Origin: UBA6985 sp946536225
Lineage (GTDB): Bacteria; Bacillota_I; Bacilli_A; RF39; UBA660
NCBI GenBank assembly: GCA_946536225.1
Contig: CAMNEE010000001.1
Coordinates: 124,001 to 188,000, forward strand
Length of the DNA: 64,000 bases
Reading direction: 5' to 3'
Below, one piece after another: positions 17,382 through 25,428 of the stretch. A model generated the notes under the pieces. The model had not been told where the DNA came from. It saw only the letters and a program-made list of their open reading frames with translations, and made no database searches. Each line of letters starts with the position of its first letter. The first letter of the stretch is position 1. A program made the translations under genes and the position numbers.

Positions 17382-18621
17382 AAAACTTGTTAAGAAGTTA
17401 GATAATGGTTTAACTATTGTATGTGTATCTAATGATAAAAAACATTATCAAGGTGCGTCTATTAATATTAAATATGGATTTGCTGTTAATGATTTTTATA
17501 TAGATAATAGGGAATACCATTATCCAGATGGACTTGCTCATTTGTTAGAACACACATTAATAGAAGATAGTATATATGGAAATGCTGGAGAATATTTTCT
17601 TGATAATTATGTAGATTATAATGGAGAAACATATGACTATTTTACTAAGTACTATATTATTACTCATGAAGACTTTACTAAACATTTAGTTGAATTAATC
17701 AATATGGTTAATAATTCTAAATTTAGTAAGGAAAAACAAGAAGAAATAAAACCTCCTATTTATGAAGAAATAAAAGGTAAAAAAGATAATAGATATTTTA
17801 ACTATAATATGGAAAAAATAAATTCACTTTATAATGAACCTGAGTATAAGCTTGGATGTGGTGAAGTAGAGGATGTTAAAAAATTTACTTATGAAGACCT
17901 AAATCTTATTTATAATGCTTTTTATAAACCTTCTAATGAAATTTTAACTGTATATGGTAACTTTGATATAGAGAAAATAGTTAAAGTAATAGAAGATACA
18001 TATAACTCAATAGATAGAAAGTATTTAGATTTTAAAGTAATTAAACATGATGAAAAAGAGAAAGTAAAAAGAGATTACTATGAAATGGTAGATGATAAAA
18101 TCATTCCTTCTGTATCTACTTTTTATAAGATGAAATTTGATGAATTTAGGAATGTTCCTAAGGATAATCTTCTATGGTATTTAGACTTGTTTTTAAGAAT
18201 AAACTTTTCAAGAAGAAGTACTTTATATAAAGAACTATATAATGATGGAGTTACTTTATATCCAATTAATTATGGAATCACTACACCATATAACTATAGT
18301 ATGTTAGTAATTACTATTGATGTTGCAGGTGATGATAAAGAAAGAATACTAAAAAGAGTTGATGAAACTATAAATAAAAAGATAATGCCTACACTTGAAG
18401 ACTTTACTATATTTAAGAATAGGTCACTTATGTCATTCTTATTTGATGAAGATAATCCAGGTCGTATATGTGGAGGTTATTTATCTAATGTATTATCATT
18501 TAATAGAGAAGAATTTGATAGTCTAGATGATATAAAGAAACTTGATTATAATGAGATGAAAGAGTATATAAGTTCGTTAGAATTTAGTAACAAAACAGTA
18601 ATTGTAACTAGAGAAAAATAA
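17371..18621 (+). CDS. M16-family zinc metallopeptidase, YmfH type
   Basis: About 416 residues. It carries the inverted zinc motif HLLEH (about residues 57-61, in GLAHLLEHTLIED) and a downstream Glu in IYEEIKG about 72 residues later, which is the expected third ligand. It is the catalytic partner of the zinc-less protein just upstream. Predicted cytoplasmic: no signal or membrane segment. ATG 17371 or 17374 are both possible after gaaggtgag; both lie inside the upstream gene's end. The pair matches the YmfF/YmfH arrangement named in EF-P 5-aminopentanol modification. Confidence 0.85.
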   Translation: MMIKKLVKKLDNGLTIVCVSNDKKHYQGASINIKYGFAVNDFYIDNREYHYPDGLAHLLEHTLIEDSIYGNAGEYFLDNYVDYNGETYDYFTKYYIITHEDFTKHLVELINMVNNSKFSKEKQEEIKPPIYEEIKGKKDNRYFNYNMEKINSLYNEPEYKLGCGEVEDVKKFTYEDLNLIYNAFYKPSNEILTVYGNFDIEKIVKVIEDTYNSIDRKYLDFKVIKHDEKEKVKRDYYEMVDDKIIPSVSTFYKMKFDEFRNVPKDNLLWYLDLFLRINFSRRSTLYKELYNDGVTLYPINYGITTPYNYSMLVITIDVAGDDKERILKRVDETINKKIMPTLEDFTIFKNRSLMSFLFDEDNPGRICGGYLSNVLSFNREEFDSLDDIKKLDYNEMKEYISSLEFSNKTVIVTREK

Positions 18622-18651
18622 TATAATGTAAACACATTATATTTTTTTTTG
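18618..18651 (+). terminator. intrinsic terminator
   Basis: The 10-bp stem AATATAATGT/ACATTATATT with loop AAAC and a T-run of about ten. Confidence 0.88.
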
Positions 18652-18657
18652 AAGTTA

Positions 18658-18686
18658 TTGATTAGTTATCTAACTAAATTTAAAAT
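18658..18686 (+). promoter_or_regulatory. sigma-A type promoter of the FIST-ALDH operon
   Basis: TTGATT (18658-18663), a 17-bp spacer and TAAAAT (18681-18686). The spacer contains a perfect inverted repeat, listed separately. Confidence 0.6.
18662..18677. promoter_or_regulatory. operator-like inverted repeat in promoter spacer
   Basis: TTAGTTA-TC-TAACTAA, 7-bp perfect arms with a 2-bp centre, between the -35 and -10 boxes. A repressor bound here would block polymerase. No regulator gene is adjacent. Confidence 0.55.
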
Positions 18687-18691
18687 TATTT

Positions 18692-18717
18692 TTAGGATAG
18701 TGTAGTTTCTATCCTAA
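18692..18717 (+). promoter_or_regulatory. 5'-UTR hairpin upstream of the FIST gene
   Basis: TTAGGATAG and CTATCCTAA are perfect 9-bp arms with an 8-base loop, at or just after the predicted transcription start and 10 bp before the SD. There is no T-tract, so it is not a terminator. It may be an mRNA-stabilising 5' stem or a second operator. Confidence 0.6.
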
Positions 18718-18742
18718 GATTTAACAAAGGAGGATGATTGAA

Positions 18743-19906
18743 GTGTTAAATACTAAAGTTGGTTATAGCCAAAATAGTGATTCATTTACATCTGGATCTG
18801 AATCGGCTAAAATGGCCAAACTTGATAAGGCAAAAGTGGGGTTACTTTTTACTTCTGTAGTCAACGATCAAGAAAAAATAGTTGAAGGTATAAGAAGTGT
18901 CAGTGATACACATATCCTTGGATGTACATCTAGTGCTGCTATATGTACTCAAGATGGTTATTTAAATGCTGAAACTGGATATTCAGGAATTATGTCCTTC
19001 GGTGGCGATGTTGAAGTAGGAGTTGCCGGAAGTGAAAAAACTGAAAATGAAACTGCTAGAGAAATTGGTAGACGTATAGCTAAAGAAGCTTTAAAGCAAC
19101 TTAGTTCTCGTAAACCTGATTATTTCTTTATGACAGCTTCACCAGCAGAGGAAGAAGAATACATTTTAGGTATTCAAGATGTAATAGGGGAAGTTCCAGT
19201 ATTTGGTGGTTCTGCTGCCGATAATACTGTTGAAGGTAAATGGTCTATCATTTGTGATGATAAGATATTCTCAGATGGATGCGCAATTGCATTATTTGTA
19301 AGTGATGCTGAAATGGCAAATATCTATAAAGGACAATTTACAGAAACTGACCAAGCTGGTATCATTACCAAAGTTGATGGAAAGAGAAAACTAATGGAAA
19401 TTGATGGAGTTCCTGCTCTAGATAAATATGTAGAGTGGACAGGTTTCAAGAAAGAAGATGTAATGGGTGGAAATATGCTTGCTGCATCTATATTTGATCC
19501 ATTAGGAGTAAAAGATCCAATTGGTAGAGTAACAGCTGTTCGTCATCCAATGGGTGCTAATGAAGATGGTTCATTAAATATTGGTGCTAATATGGTTCCA
19601 AATACAGCCATTATTCATTTGCATTTAGAACCAGATGAAATGGTTCAAGCAAATCCAAAGACAATCAAGGAAGTTGATGAGAAAATCGGAGGATCTGCAG
19701 ATTCTTACTTCTTAGTACATTGTGGTGGTAGAAGACTAGGTTTATCACTAAAAGGTATGGAAGAAGAAATTTATCCAGCAGTTAAGAAAGTAACTGGTGA
19801 TAAGGAATTCTTAATGGTATTTACATTTGGAGAGTATGGTATAAACGAACACTCTGGTAATACTGTTGGTGGATTATCATTATCATTCACTGGATTTAAA
19901 AGATAG
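18743..19906 (+). CDS. FIST-domain sensor protein
   Basis: About 387 residues comprising FIST_N (VGYSQNSDSFTSGSESAKMA, GCTSSAAICTQDGY, YFFMTASPAEEEEYILGIQ, PVFGGSAADN) and FIST_C (FDPLGVKDPIGR, FLVHCGGRRLGL, GEYGINEHSGNTVGGLSLS). FIST domains are proposed ligand-binding sensors, often of amino acids or small metabolites. GTG 18743 is chosen because aaaggagg abuts the ATG at 18734, too close, but is 9 bp from the GTG. Stand-alone: no kinase or methyl-accepting domain is fused. It is followed 9 bp later by an aldehyde dehydrogenase. Codon choice looks less AT-biased than the neighbours. Confidence 0.88.
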   Translation: MLNTKVGYSQNSDSFTSGSESAKMAKLDKAKVGLLFTSVVNDQEKIVEGIRSVSDTHILGCTSSAAICTQDGYLNAETGYSGIMSFGGDVEVGVAGSEKTENETAREIGRRIAKEALKQLSSRKPDYFFMTASPAEEEEYILGIQDVIGEVPVFGGSAADNTVEGKWSIICDDKIFSDGCAIALFVSDAEMANIYKGQFTETDQAGIITKVDGKRKLMEIDGVPALDKYVEWTGFKKEDVMGGNMLAASIFDPLGVKDPIGRVTAVRHPMGANEDGSLNIGANMVPNTAIIHLHLEPDEMVQANPKTIKEVDEKIGGSADSYFLVHCGGRRLGLSLKGMEEEIYPAVKKVTGDKEFLMVFTFGEYGINEHSGNTVGGLSLSFTGFKR

Positions 19907-19915
19907 GATGTAAAT

Positions 19916-21352
19916 ATGAAGAGTCTTATCGGTAAAAATTGGGTTGATGCCGCAAGTGGTGAAGTAATCCAAGTTATGAATCCTGCTACTAATGAATTAG
20001 TAGACACAGTACCTAGTTTATCAGCTGAAGAAATTGATACAGCTGTAAAGGAAGCAAAAGCTGCTCAAAAAGAATGGGAAAATACGCCATTACTTGAGAG
20101 ATGTGAATGCTTGCTTAAGTTTAATGAATTGGTAAAAGAAAACAAGGCTGAACTTGCTAAGCTTTTATCCGATGAAACTGGAAAACCAATTAAAGAAGCT
20201 ATTGCTGAAATAGGTAATATAGCAATTGGTGTACCTGCTTATGTTGAAAGAGTTAAACATGACTATGGAAACATGATTCCTAAAGGAACTGAAGCAGGTC
20301 AAGAAAATACGCTACAATATACTGTACAACAACCACTTGGTGTTGTAGTAGCTATTATTCCATTTAATTTCCCAAGTGATATTTTTATAAATAAAATACC
20401 ACCTGCTTTATTAATGGGTAATGCAGTAATATTAAAACCTGCAAGTGTTAATCCACTTACTTTAACTCGTTATATTGAATTACTAGTTGAAGCAGGAGTA
20501 CCAGCTGGTGTTATAGAAGTAGTTCACGGATCTGGTAGTGTTGTTGGTACTGCATTAACATCACATCCTGATGTTAATATGGTTACTTTAACAGGATCAA
20601 CTGAAGCAGGAATTGATGCACTAAAGAGATGTGCAGAACATTGTGCTCATTCTTCACTTGAATTAGGTGGAAATGATGCAATGATTATATGTGCTGATGG
20701 AGACTTAGATCTTGCAGTTAACGAAGTTGTTTGGGGTAGATTATATAACACTGGACAAGTTTGTTGTGCATCTAAACGTTTCTTAGTTGAGAATTCTATA
20801 AAAGATGAATTCATCAAGAAAATGTCTGAAAAGATTGATACACTTAAGGTCGGAATGCCAAGTGACCCTACAAGTGATATTGGTTGTTTAATTTCAGAAA
20901 ATGCAGCTATTGAAGTTGAAAAACAAGTAAACGAAACCGTAGCTGCTGGAGCAAGAATAGTTAAAGGTGGAAGACGTAATGGTGCTTTCTATGAACCAAC
21001 TATACTTGATGGCGTAACTAAAGATATGGATATTGCAAAAGATATGGAAGTCTTTGGTCCGGTTATCCCGGTTATCGGATTTGATACTATAGAAGAAGCT
21101 ATTGAAATAGCTAACCAATCTAAATTTGGTCTTTCTGCTGGTATCATAACTAAAGATATGAATAAAGCATTCAAAACTTCTGAAAAAGTTGAAGCTGGTG
21201 GCTTCGTAATAAATGGAGCTTCATTCTTTAGATCATTTGAACAACCATTTGGTGGTTGGAAGTATTCTGGAATTGGTAATGAAGGTATAATGACTACATT
21301 ACGTGAAATGTCTAGAACTAAGACAGTTATTTTAAAAAATGTCTTGAAATAA
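19916..21352 (+). CDS. NAD(P)-dependent aldehyde dehydrogenase
   Basis: A 478-residue ALDH-superfamily enzyme. Catalytic Asn 151 is in IIPFNFPSD, the cofactor Lys 174 is in ILKPASVNP, general base Glu 249 is in LELGGND, and nucleophile Cys 283 is in NTGQVCCASKR; EVFGPV closes the site. It oxidises an aldehyde to the acid. The residue that is Glu in NAD-specific members (KPxE) is not Glu here (KPASV), which hints at NADP use. The best-known relatives act on succinate semialdehyde, lactaldehyde or glyceraldehyde-3-phosphate; the substrate cannot be read. It is in an operon with the FIST sensor. Confidence 0.9.
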   Translation: MKSLIGKNWVDAASGEVIQVMNPATNELVDTVPSLSAEEIDTAVKEAKAAQKEWENTPLLERCECLLKFNELVKENKAELAKLLSDETGKPIKEAIAEIGNIAIGVPAYVERVKHDYGNMIPKGTEAGQENTLQYTVQQPLGVVVAIIPFNFPSDIFINKIPPALLMGNAVILKPASVNPLTLTRYIELLVEAGVPAGVIEVVHGSGSVVGTALTSHPDVNMVTLTGSTEAGIDALKRCAEHCAHSSLELGGNDAMIICADGDLDLAVNEVVWGRLYNTGQVCCASKRFLVENSIKDEFIKKMSEKIDTLKVGMPSDPTSDIGCLISENAAIEVEKQVNETVAAGARIVKGGRRNGAFYEPTILDGVTKDMDIAKDMEVFGPVIPVIGFDTIEEAIEIANQSKFGLSAGIITKDMNKAFKTSEKVEAGGFVINGASFFRSFEQPFGGWKYSGIGNEGIMTTLREMSRTKTVILKNVLK

Positions 21353-21381
21353 AAAATGGAACCTTTTGGTTCCTTTTTTTG
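21352..21381 (+). terminator. intrinsic terminator
   Basis: GGAACC/GGTTCC stem with a TTTT loop, preceded by A and followed by T runs. Confidence 0.85.
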
Positions 21382-21395
21382 TTTATAATAAATTA

Positions 21396-21404
21396 TGTTA
21401 TAAT
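21396..21404 (+). promoter_or_regulatory. extended -10 promoter
   Basis: TGTTATAAT 34 bp before the YvcK-like ATG at 21439. Confidence 0.62.
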
Positions 21405-21438
21405 ATTTTATAACGAAATAATGAAACAAGGTGAAGAT

Positions 21439-22392
21439 ATGAAGAAGGTAGTTATATTTGGAGGAGGGACAGGTCTTTCTCAAATATTAAAAGGTTTAAA
21501 AGACTTTCCAGTTGATGTAACTGCTATTGTTACTGTTGCTGATAATGGTAGAAGTACGGGTAAACTTAGAAATGAATTTAACATACCTGCTGTAGGAGAT
21601 TTAACGAAAGTATTACTTGCTATGGCTAATACTGATAAAGATATAATTGAACTTATGAATTATAGGTTTGAAAAAGGTTCTACTTTAGAAAGTCACTCAA
21701 TAAAGAATTTAATAATGACTTCTTTATTAGAACTTAAAGGAGACTTTAAACATTCTATTCCAATTATGGCGAAGATGCTTAATATAAAAGGTAGTATTTT
21801 ACCTATTACGGAAGAAAATGTTAATTTAGTAGGAATTACTAAAAAAGGTGAGAGAATAATTGGAGAAGAAGAGATTACCAAAGACTCTAGAAAAGTAGTA
21901 AAGGTTGAATATGATAAAAGAATAAAACTTTCTCAAGATATTAGTAGAGCAATTAAAAATGCTGATTTAATAATATTTTCATCTGGATCACTTCTTACAA
22001 GTGTAATACCTAATTTACTTGTTGATGGAATAGTAGAAGAGATTAATGATGCGAAAGCAAAGAAAATGTATATTTGTAATTTAGTTACTCAACCTGGGGA
22101 AACAGATGGTTTTAAAGTATCTGATCATATTAAATTCTTACAAAAATATTTAGGTAATAAGTCTATTGATGCAGTTATTGCTAATGATGCTAAAATATCT
22201 AGTTATATTGCAAAGAAATATTCTTCATTAGAACAAAAAGATCCAGTTAAAGTAGATGATAGTACTTTAAAGAAAATGGGTGTAGAAGTAATTAAAGATA
22301 AACTATGGAAGATAGAAAATAATGTTTTAAGACATGATTCTTTAAAAGTTGCTTATTTAATATTCTCATATATGATGGATAATGAGTTATAG
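21439..22392 (+). CDS. yvcK: YvcK/CofD-like protein (gluconeogenesis factor family)
   Basis: About 317 residues starting with the diagnostic VVIFGGGTGLSQILKGL and TVADNGRSTGKLR, followed by GDLTKVLLAMA and LESHSIKNLIM. The YvcK branch binds UDP-sugars and is needed for normal cell shape and growth on gluconeogenic carbon in Bacillus, where PrkC phosphorylates it; a PrkC-type kinase is encoded at 57788 here. ATG 21439 has SD aaggtga; in-frame ATGs at 21379 and 21421 lie in or beside the promoter. The usual neighbours rapZ and whiA are not adjacent. Confidence 0.88.
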   Translation: MKKVVIFGGGTGLSQILKGLKDFPVDVTAIVTVADNGRSTGKLRNEFNIPAVGDLTKVLLAMANTDKDIIELMNYRFEKGSTLESHSIKNLIMTSLLELKGDFKHSIPIMAKMLNIKGSILPITEENVNLVGITKKGERIIGEEEITKDSRKVVKVEYDKRIKLSQDISRAIKNADLIIFSSGSLLTSVIPNLLVDGIVEEINDAKAKKMYICNLVTQPGETDGFKVSDHIKFLQKYLGNKSIDAVIANDAKISSYIAKKYSSLEQKDPVKVDDSTLKKMGVEVIKDKLWKIENNVLRHDSLKVAYLIFSYMMDNEL

Positions 22393-22400
22393 GAGTTAAT

Positions 22401-23312
22401 ATGTATATTCAAAATGGAGATAATATATATAATTTTATAAAGAAAAAATATTATGTATTTTCTTTAGGAACATTACGTAAGTTTTTCTTGGAAGACTTTT
22501 ATACCACGTTTGATAAGTTAGGTAATAATGATGTAGATAATCTTATTTATGAACTAGATAGACTTATTAGATATCAAAACTTAAGTTATAAAGATTTGGT
22601 TTTATGTGGAAGTGGTCAAACTTATAAAGTAATTCAAGTTGGAGACGCTGTTGTTAAAATAGGTCATGAAATGGGAAAAGATGATAGACCATATAGATTA
22701 AGCCCTGTTTTTGAAAGACGATTAGGCGAATCAAACAAATACTTATATGTTTCTCAAAGAGCAAATGGTAGAAAAGTGAGTTTAAATGAAGTGTTAGAGT
22801 TTTACTCAAAAGTAAAAGATGAAGGAAGTATTTGGTTAGATCCTAAAGAAAATAATTTAGGACGAGTAGATCACTTTCTAGATTTTACCAAGCTATATGG
22901 AACAACTTTTAAACATACAAATGAAGGTATTTATTTACTAGATTACGAAGATATAGTTACTATAAATGATGAAAATAAAGATGAACTTTTAGAGTACTAT
23001 GGTAGTCCTGAAGATATAGAAGTATTAAAAAATGAAAATGATGTACAGTATATTTACCGTCAACTCTTTATAAATAAAAGAAAAGATTTATTAGAAGTAG
23101 AAAAACAAATTGCTCTTAGATGTGGCAATTATGAATATGCAAGATGGTGTGATATCAGACAACAAAGAATTTTTGCTGATGATACATTTGGTTATAAATA
23201 TAATAATGAATTAAGTGAAAAATATATAAAAGAAGAGAATAAATTTAGAATTGTGTCTGCTTTTAGTAAGTTTAGAGATAATTTTGAACATAATAAAACA
23301 CCTAGAAAATAG
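22401..23312 (+). CDS. putative protein-kinase-like fold protein
   Basis: A 303-residue protein, not recognised as a named family but with kinase-like landmarks in order. There is a glycine loop at about 69-73 (LCGSGQTYKVIQ), a Lys at 87 (AVVKIG), a catalytic-loop-like LDPKENNLG (Asp 147, Asn 151/152), and a metal-site-like LLDYEDI (Asp 181). The C-terminal third is charged helix. SD aggag sits 8 bp downstream of the yvcK stop, so it is co-transcribed. Known: the motifs match the general PKA-like/aminoglycoside-kinase plan. Inferred: it phosphorylates something. Confidence 0.6.
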   Translation: MYIQNGDNIYNFIKKKYYVFSLGTLRKFFLEDFYTTFDKLGNNDVDNLIYELDRLIRYQNLSYKDLVLCGSGQTYKVIQVGDAVVKIGHEMGKDDRPYRLSPVFERRLGESNKYLYVSQRANGRKVSLNEVLEFYSKVKDEGSIWLDPKENNLGRVDHFLDFTKLYGTTFKHTNEGIYLLDYEDIVTINDENKDELLEYYGSPEDIEVLKNENDVQYIYRQLFINKRKDLLEVEKQIALRCGNYEYARWCDIRQQRIFADDTFGYKYNNELSEKYIKEENKFRIVSAFSKFRDNFEHNKTPRK

Positions 23313-23330
23313 GTGTTTTAATTTTTAATT
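23295..23330. terminator. bidirectional terminator
   Basis: AAAACACCT/AGGTGTTTT with a 7-base loop between convergent genes. It includes the last codons of the plus gene. Confidence 0.83.
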
Positions 23331-25254
23331 AAAAATTGTAGTTATAACTGTTGTAATCCCCGTAGTCGTCATAATCAAAGTCTTCATCGTAATCATCATA
23401 TTCGTAGTCATCATATATTGATTGCCTAGGATCTGTTTCAAGTAATGATGATAATATTTCACTTAATGCTCCAAAGTTCTTTTGTATATTTTGGATGACA
23501 ACTTCTTGGTCTGCTTCAGTTAATGTATTAATATCTACAGCATTATCTTTAACCATTGATGAAGGAACATAAGTTTTATCAATTGTCATATTTGCTGAAA
23601 TGTTAAGTTCAACTGTATTGTTTTCTTCTTCGCAATTGTTTTTATCAGTACAAGTTACTCCATATCCAATTTTAACTGTTGCATCAAGTCCTTTTTCACT
23701 TTCAGTATTAGTAGTAGTTATTGTAAAGTCTACTGTTACTACTTCTTTTTCAGTTTCAGTACATGATTCAATTGTTCCGTCTGAATTGTAGTTTCTCTTA
23801 GAAATATTTTCAACTACTTTAGCACTTACTACAATATCAGTTTTTGTTCCTTTGTTTTCTAATTTAACAGTAACTGTTCCATTTGCTTCATTTGGATTAT
23901 TAAACTTAAATGTTAAAGTGTTATCTTTAATTGTTATAAATGCTTCGTTTGGTTTACCTTTACTACAAGAATATTTATCAGATGTTGAAGTAATTTTAAC
24001 TCCTTCTAAAGCATTTCCAAATAGAGAAGTGTAGATATATAAATTTTCAATTGAGTCATCTGCTTCATAAGTGTTTGCACTATCTTTTAGTGATTCTTTT
24101 ATTGTTGCTGCATCATCATCAACAATTTTAGCAATTTCTGTTGGAAAATCACTATCAGCTAATTTATTAAGCATTGTCTTCATAATTAATTCTTTATTAC
24201 TCTTATTTAGAACAATAGTAATTACATTAGTTGTTCCAATTCCATCTACAGATGTAACTGATTGACTACTTTTAGGAGCAGTTAATCCTTCAACATATGC
24301 ATCTCTTACAGAAACAATTATTTTGTTAATATCTAATGCTTCAGTATTATTAGATGATTCTAATGCTTTATCTAGTTCATCAAATATTTCTATAAATGAT
24401 TCATCTTTAATAAATACTATTTTGTCGAATAGTTCTTTAACTTCAAAATATAAAGTATCTTTAGTTATATCTAGACTTGAGTTAAGTCCTGTTGATCCAA
24501 GTAATTCTTGTGATGCAAAATTTAGTTTATCAACGCTTAATGTTGTGTATAATTCTTTATTTGGTAAATCATAACCATATTTACCTTTTAGTTCTAAATT
24601 GCCATTTATTGGATCTTCATCTTGTGAATCTACCTTACCACTTATAGAGAACTTATAAGTTCCACTTTGTGTTTTCTTAAATTCATTTTTTATTTTTTGA
24701 TAATTTTCTGTTGTAAATATTGCATTTGCAATTGATTTAATACGACTTTTTGTTGTACCAAATTGTGTATATGCAATTATACCTCCAATTACTAAGACTA
24801 TTAATACTACTATTAATGTAATAAATAATCCTTTTTTTGATTTTTTTGTAGTTTCATCTACTGGTGCATCAAGTGGAGGAGGATTAATAGGAGCATTAGT
24901 CTCGCCAATTGGTGCTTCTGGTGCTGAAGTTACTGGTGCATTATCTACTGGTGCAGGATTAACTTCAGGTGTAACTGTAGCGGCTGGTGCATTATCTACT
25001 GGTGCTAAAGGTTCAACAGGTGTAACAGCTGGAGCAGGGTTTTCAACTGGTGTTGGTGTTTCAACAGGAGCTGGTGTTTCAACAGGAGCTGGCGCTTCAA
25101 CAGGAGTTGGCGCTTCAACAGGAGTTGGAACTTCAACTGGTGCTGGTGTTGGTACTTCAACAGGAGCTGGATTTACACTTGGTGTTACAGTTGGTTCAGA
25201 TACAGTATTTCCATTATTAACAGGAGTTACTGTATTGTTTAATTCTTCATTCAT
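23329..25254 (-). CDS. large membrane protein: Pro-rich cytoplasmic arm, one helix, extracellular domain
   Basis: A 641-residue protein. Residues ~1-140 are a low-complexity P/V/E/A/T arm (repeated PAPVE, PTPVE units). KKSKKGLFITLIVVLIVLVIGG gives a basic stop and one membrane helix (about 143-165). The rest is a large extracellular domain. By the positive-inside rule the Pro-rich arm is cytoplasmic. The ectodomain has a Cys pair (CTDKNNC), many Asn/Asp/Thr residues and an acidic Tyr/Asp tail (DDYEYDDYDEDFDYDDYGDY). Function unknown. A second protein of the same plan lies at 32173. Confidence 0.8.
   Translation of the reverse strand: MNEELNNTVTPVNNGNTVSEPTVTPSVNPAPVEVPTPAPVEVPTPVEAPTPVEAPAPVETPAPVETPTPVENPAPAVTPVEPLAPVDNAPAATVTPEVNPAPVDNAPVTSAPEAPIGETNAPINPPPLDAPVDETTKKSKKGLFITLIVVLIVLVIGGIIAYTQFGTTKSRIKSIANAIFTTENYQKIKNEFKKTQSGTYKFSISGKVDSQDEDPINGNLELKGKYGYDLPNKELYTTLSVDKLNFASQELLGSTGLNSSLDITKDTLYFEVKELFDKIVFIKDESFIEIFDELDKALESSNNTEALDINKIIVSVRDAYVEGLTAPKSSQSVTSVDGIGTTNVITIVLNKSNKELIMKTMLNKLADSDFPTEIAKIVDDDAATIKESLKDSANTYEADDSIENLYIYTSLFGNALEGVKITSTSDKYSCSKGKPNEAFITIKDNTLTFKFNNPNEANGTVTVKLENKGTKTDIVVSAKVVENISKRNYNSDGTIESCTETEKEVVTVDFTITTTNTESEKGLDATVKIGYGVTCTDKNNCEEENNTVELNISANMTIDKTYVPSSMVKDNAVDINTLTEADQEVVIQNIQKNFGALSEILSSLLETDPRQSIYDDYEYDDYDEDFDYDDYGDYNSYNYNF
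25061..25175. repeat. 18-bp tandem repeat in the Pro-rich coding region
   Basis: TCAACAGGAG recurs at 25061, 25079, 25097 and 25115 (period exactly 18 bp), with a diverged copy at 25133 and another at 25157. Each unit encodes a six-residue PxPVEx repeat on the minus strand. Such arrays change length by slippage. Confidence 0.85.
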
Positions 25255-25287
25255 TTTTCCTTTATCCTTTCTATATATAAGAATATG

Positions 25288-25315
25288 ATAATATGGTCTT
25301 TAATTCAATGGTTAA
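25288..25315 (-). promoter_or_regulatory. possible promoter of the Pro-rich membrane protein
   Basis: On the minus strand TTAACC, a 16-bp spacer and TATTAT precede SD aaagga and the ATG at 25254. The fit is moderate. A TTGACA further upstream has no well-spaced -10. Confidence 0.4.
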
Positions 25316-25386
25316 GTATTAAAATGTCAAATTTTTTGCTTAAAAAGTAAAGATGTGTGTTAGAAAACGTATTTTACTATTTTATT

Positions 25387-25395
25387 TGTTATAAT
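25387..25395 (+). promoter_or_regulatory. extended -10 promoter of the dockerin-cohesin operon
   Basis: TGTTATAAT is preceded by an AT-rich stretch. SD agaaaggacgg follows and the ATG is at 25429. Confidence 0.6.
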
Positions 25396-25428
25396 ATTCT
25401 TAGAATACCGTAGAAAGGACGGCAAATT

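Noticed and set aside
20894..21483. Minus-strand ORFs over the aldehyde dehydrogenase end and yvcK start
   Set aside because: They cover a terminator and promoter and are antisense to strongly conserved enzyme motifs.
23600..24574. Several plus-strand ORFs inside the minus-strand 641-residue gene
   Set aside because: They lack ribosome-binding sites and lie wholly inside a convincing gene on the other strand; low-complexity Ser/Val/Leu composition.
25061..25175. CRISPR-like repeat array
   Set aside because: Period is 18 bp with no unique spacers, and it is in frame inside a gene; no cas genes nearby.
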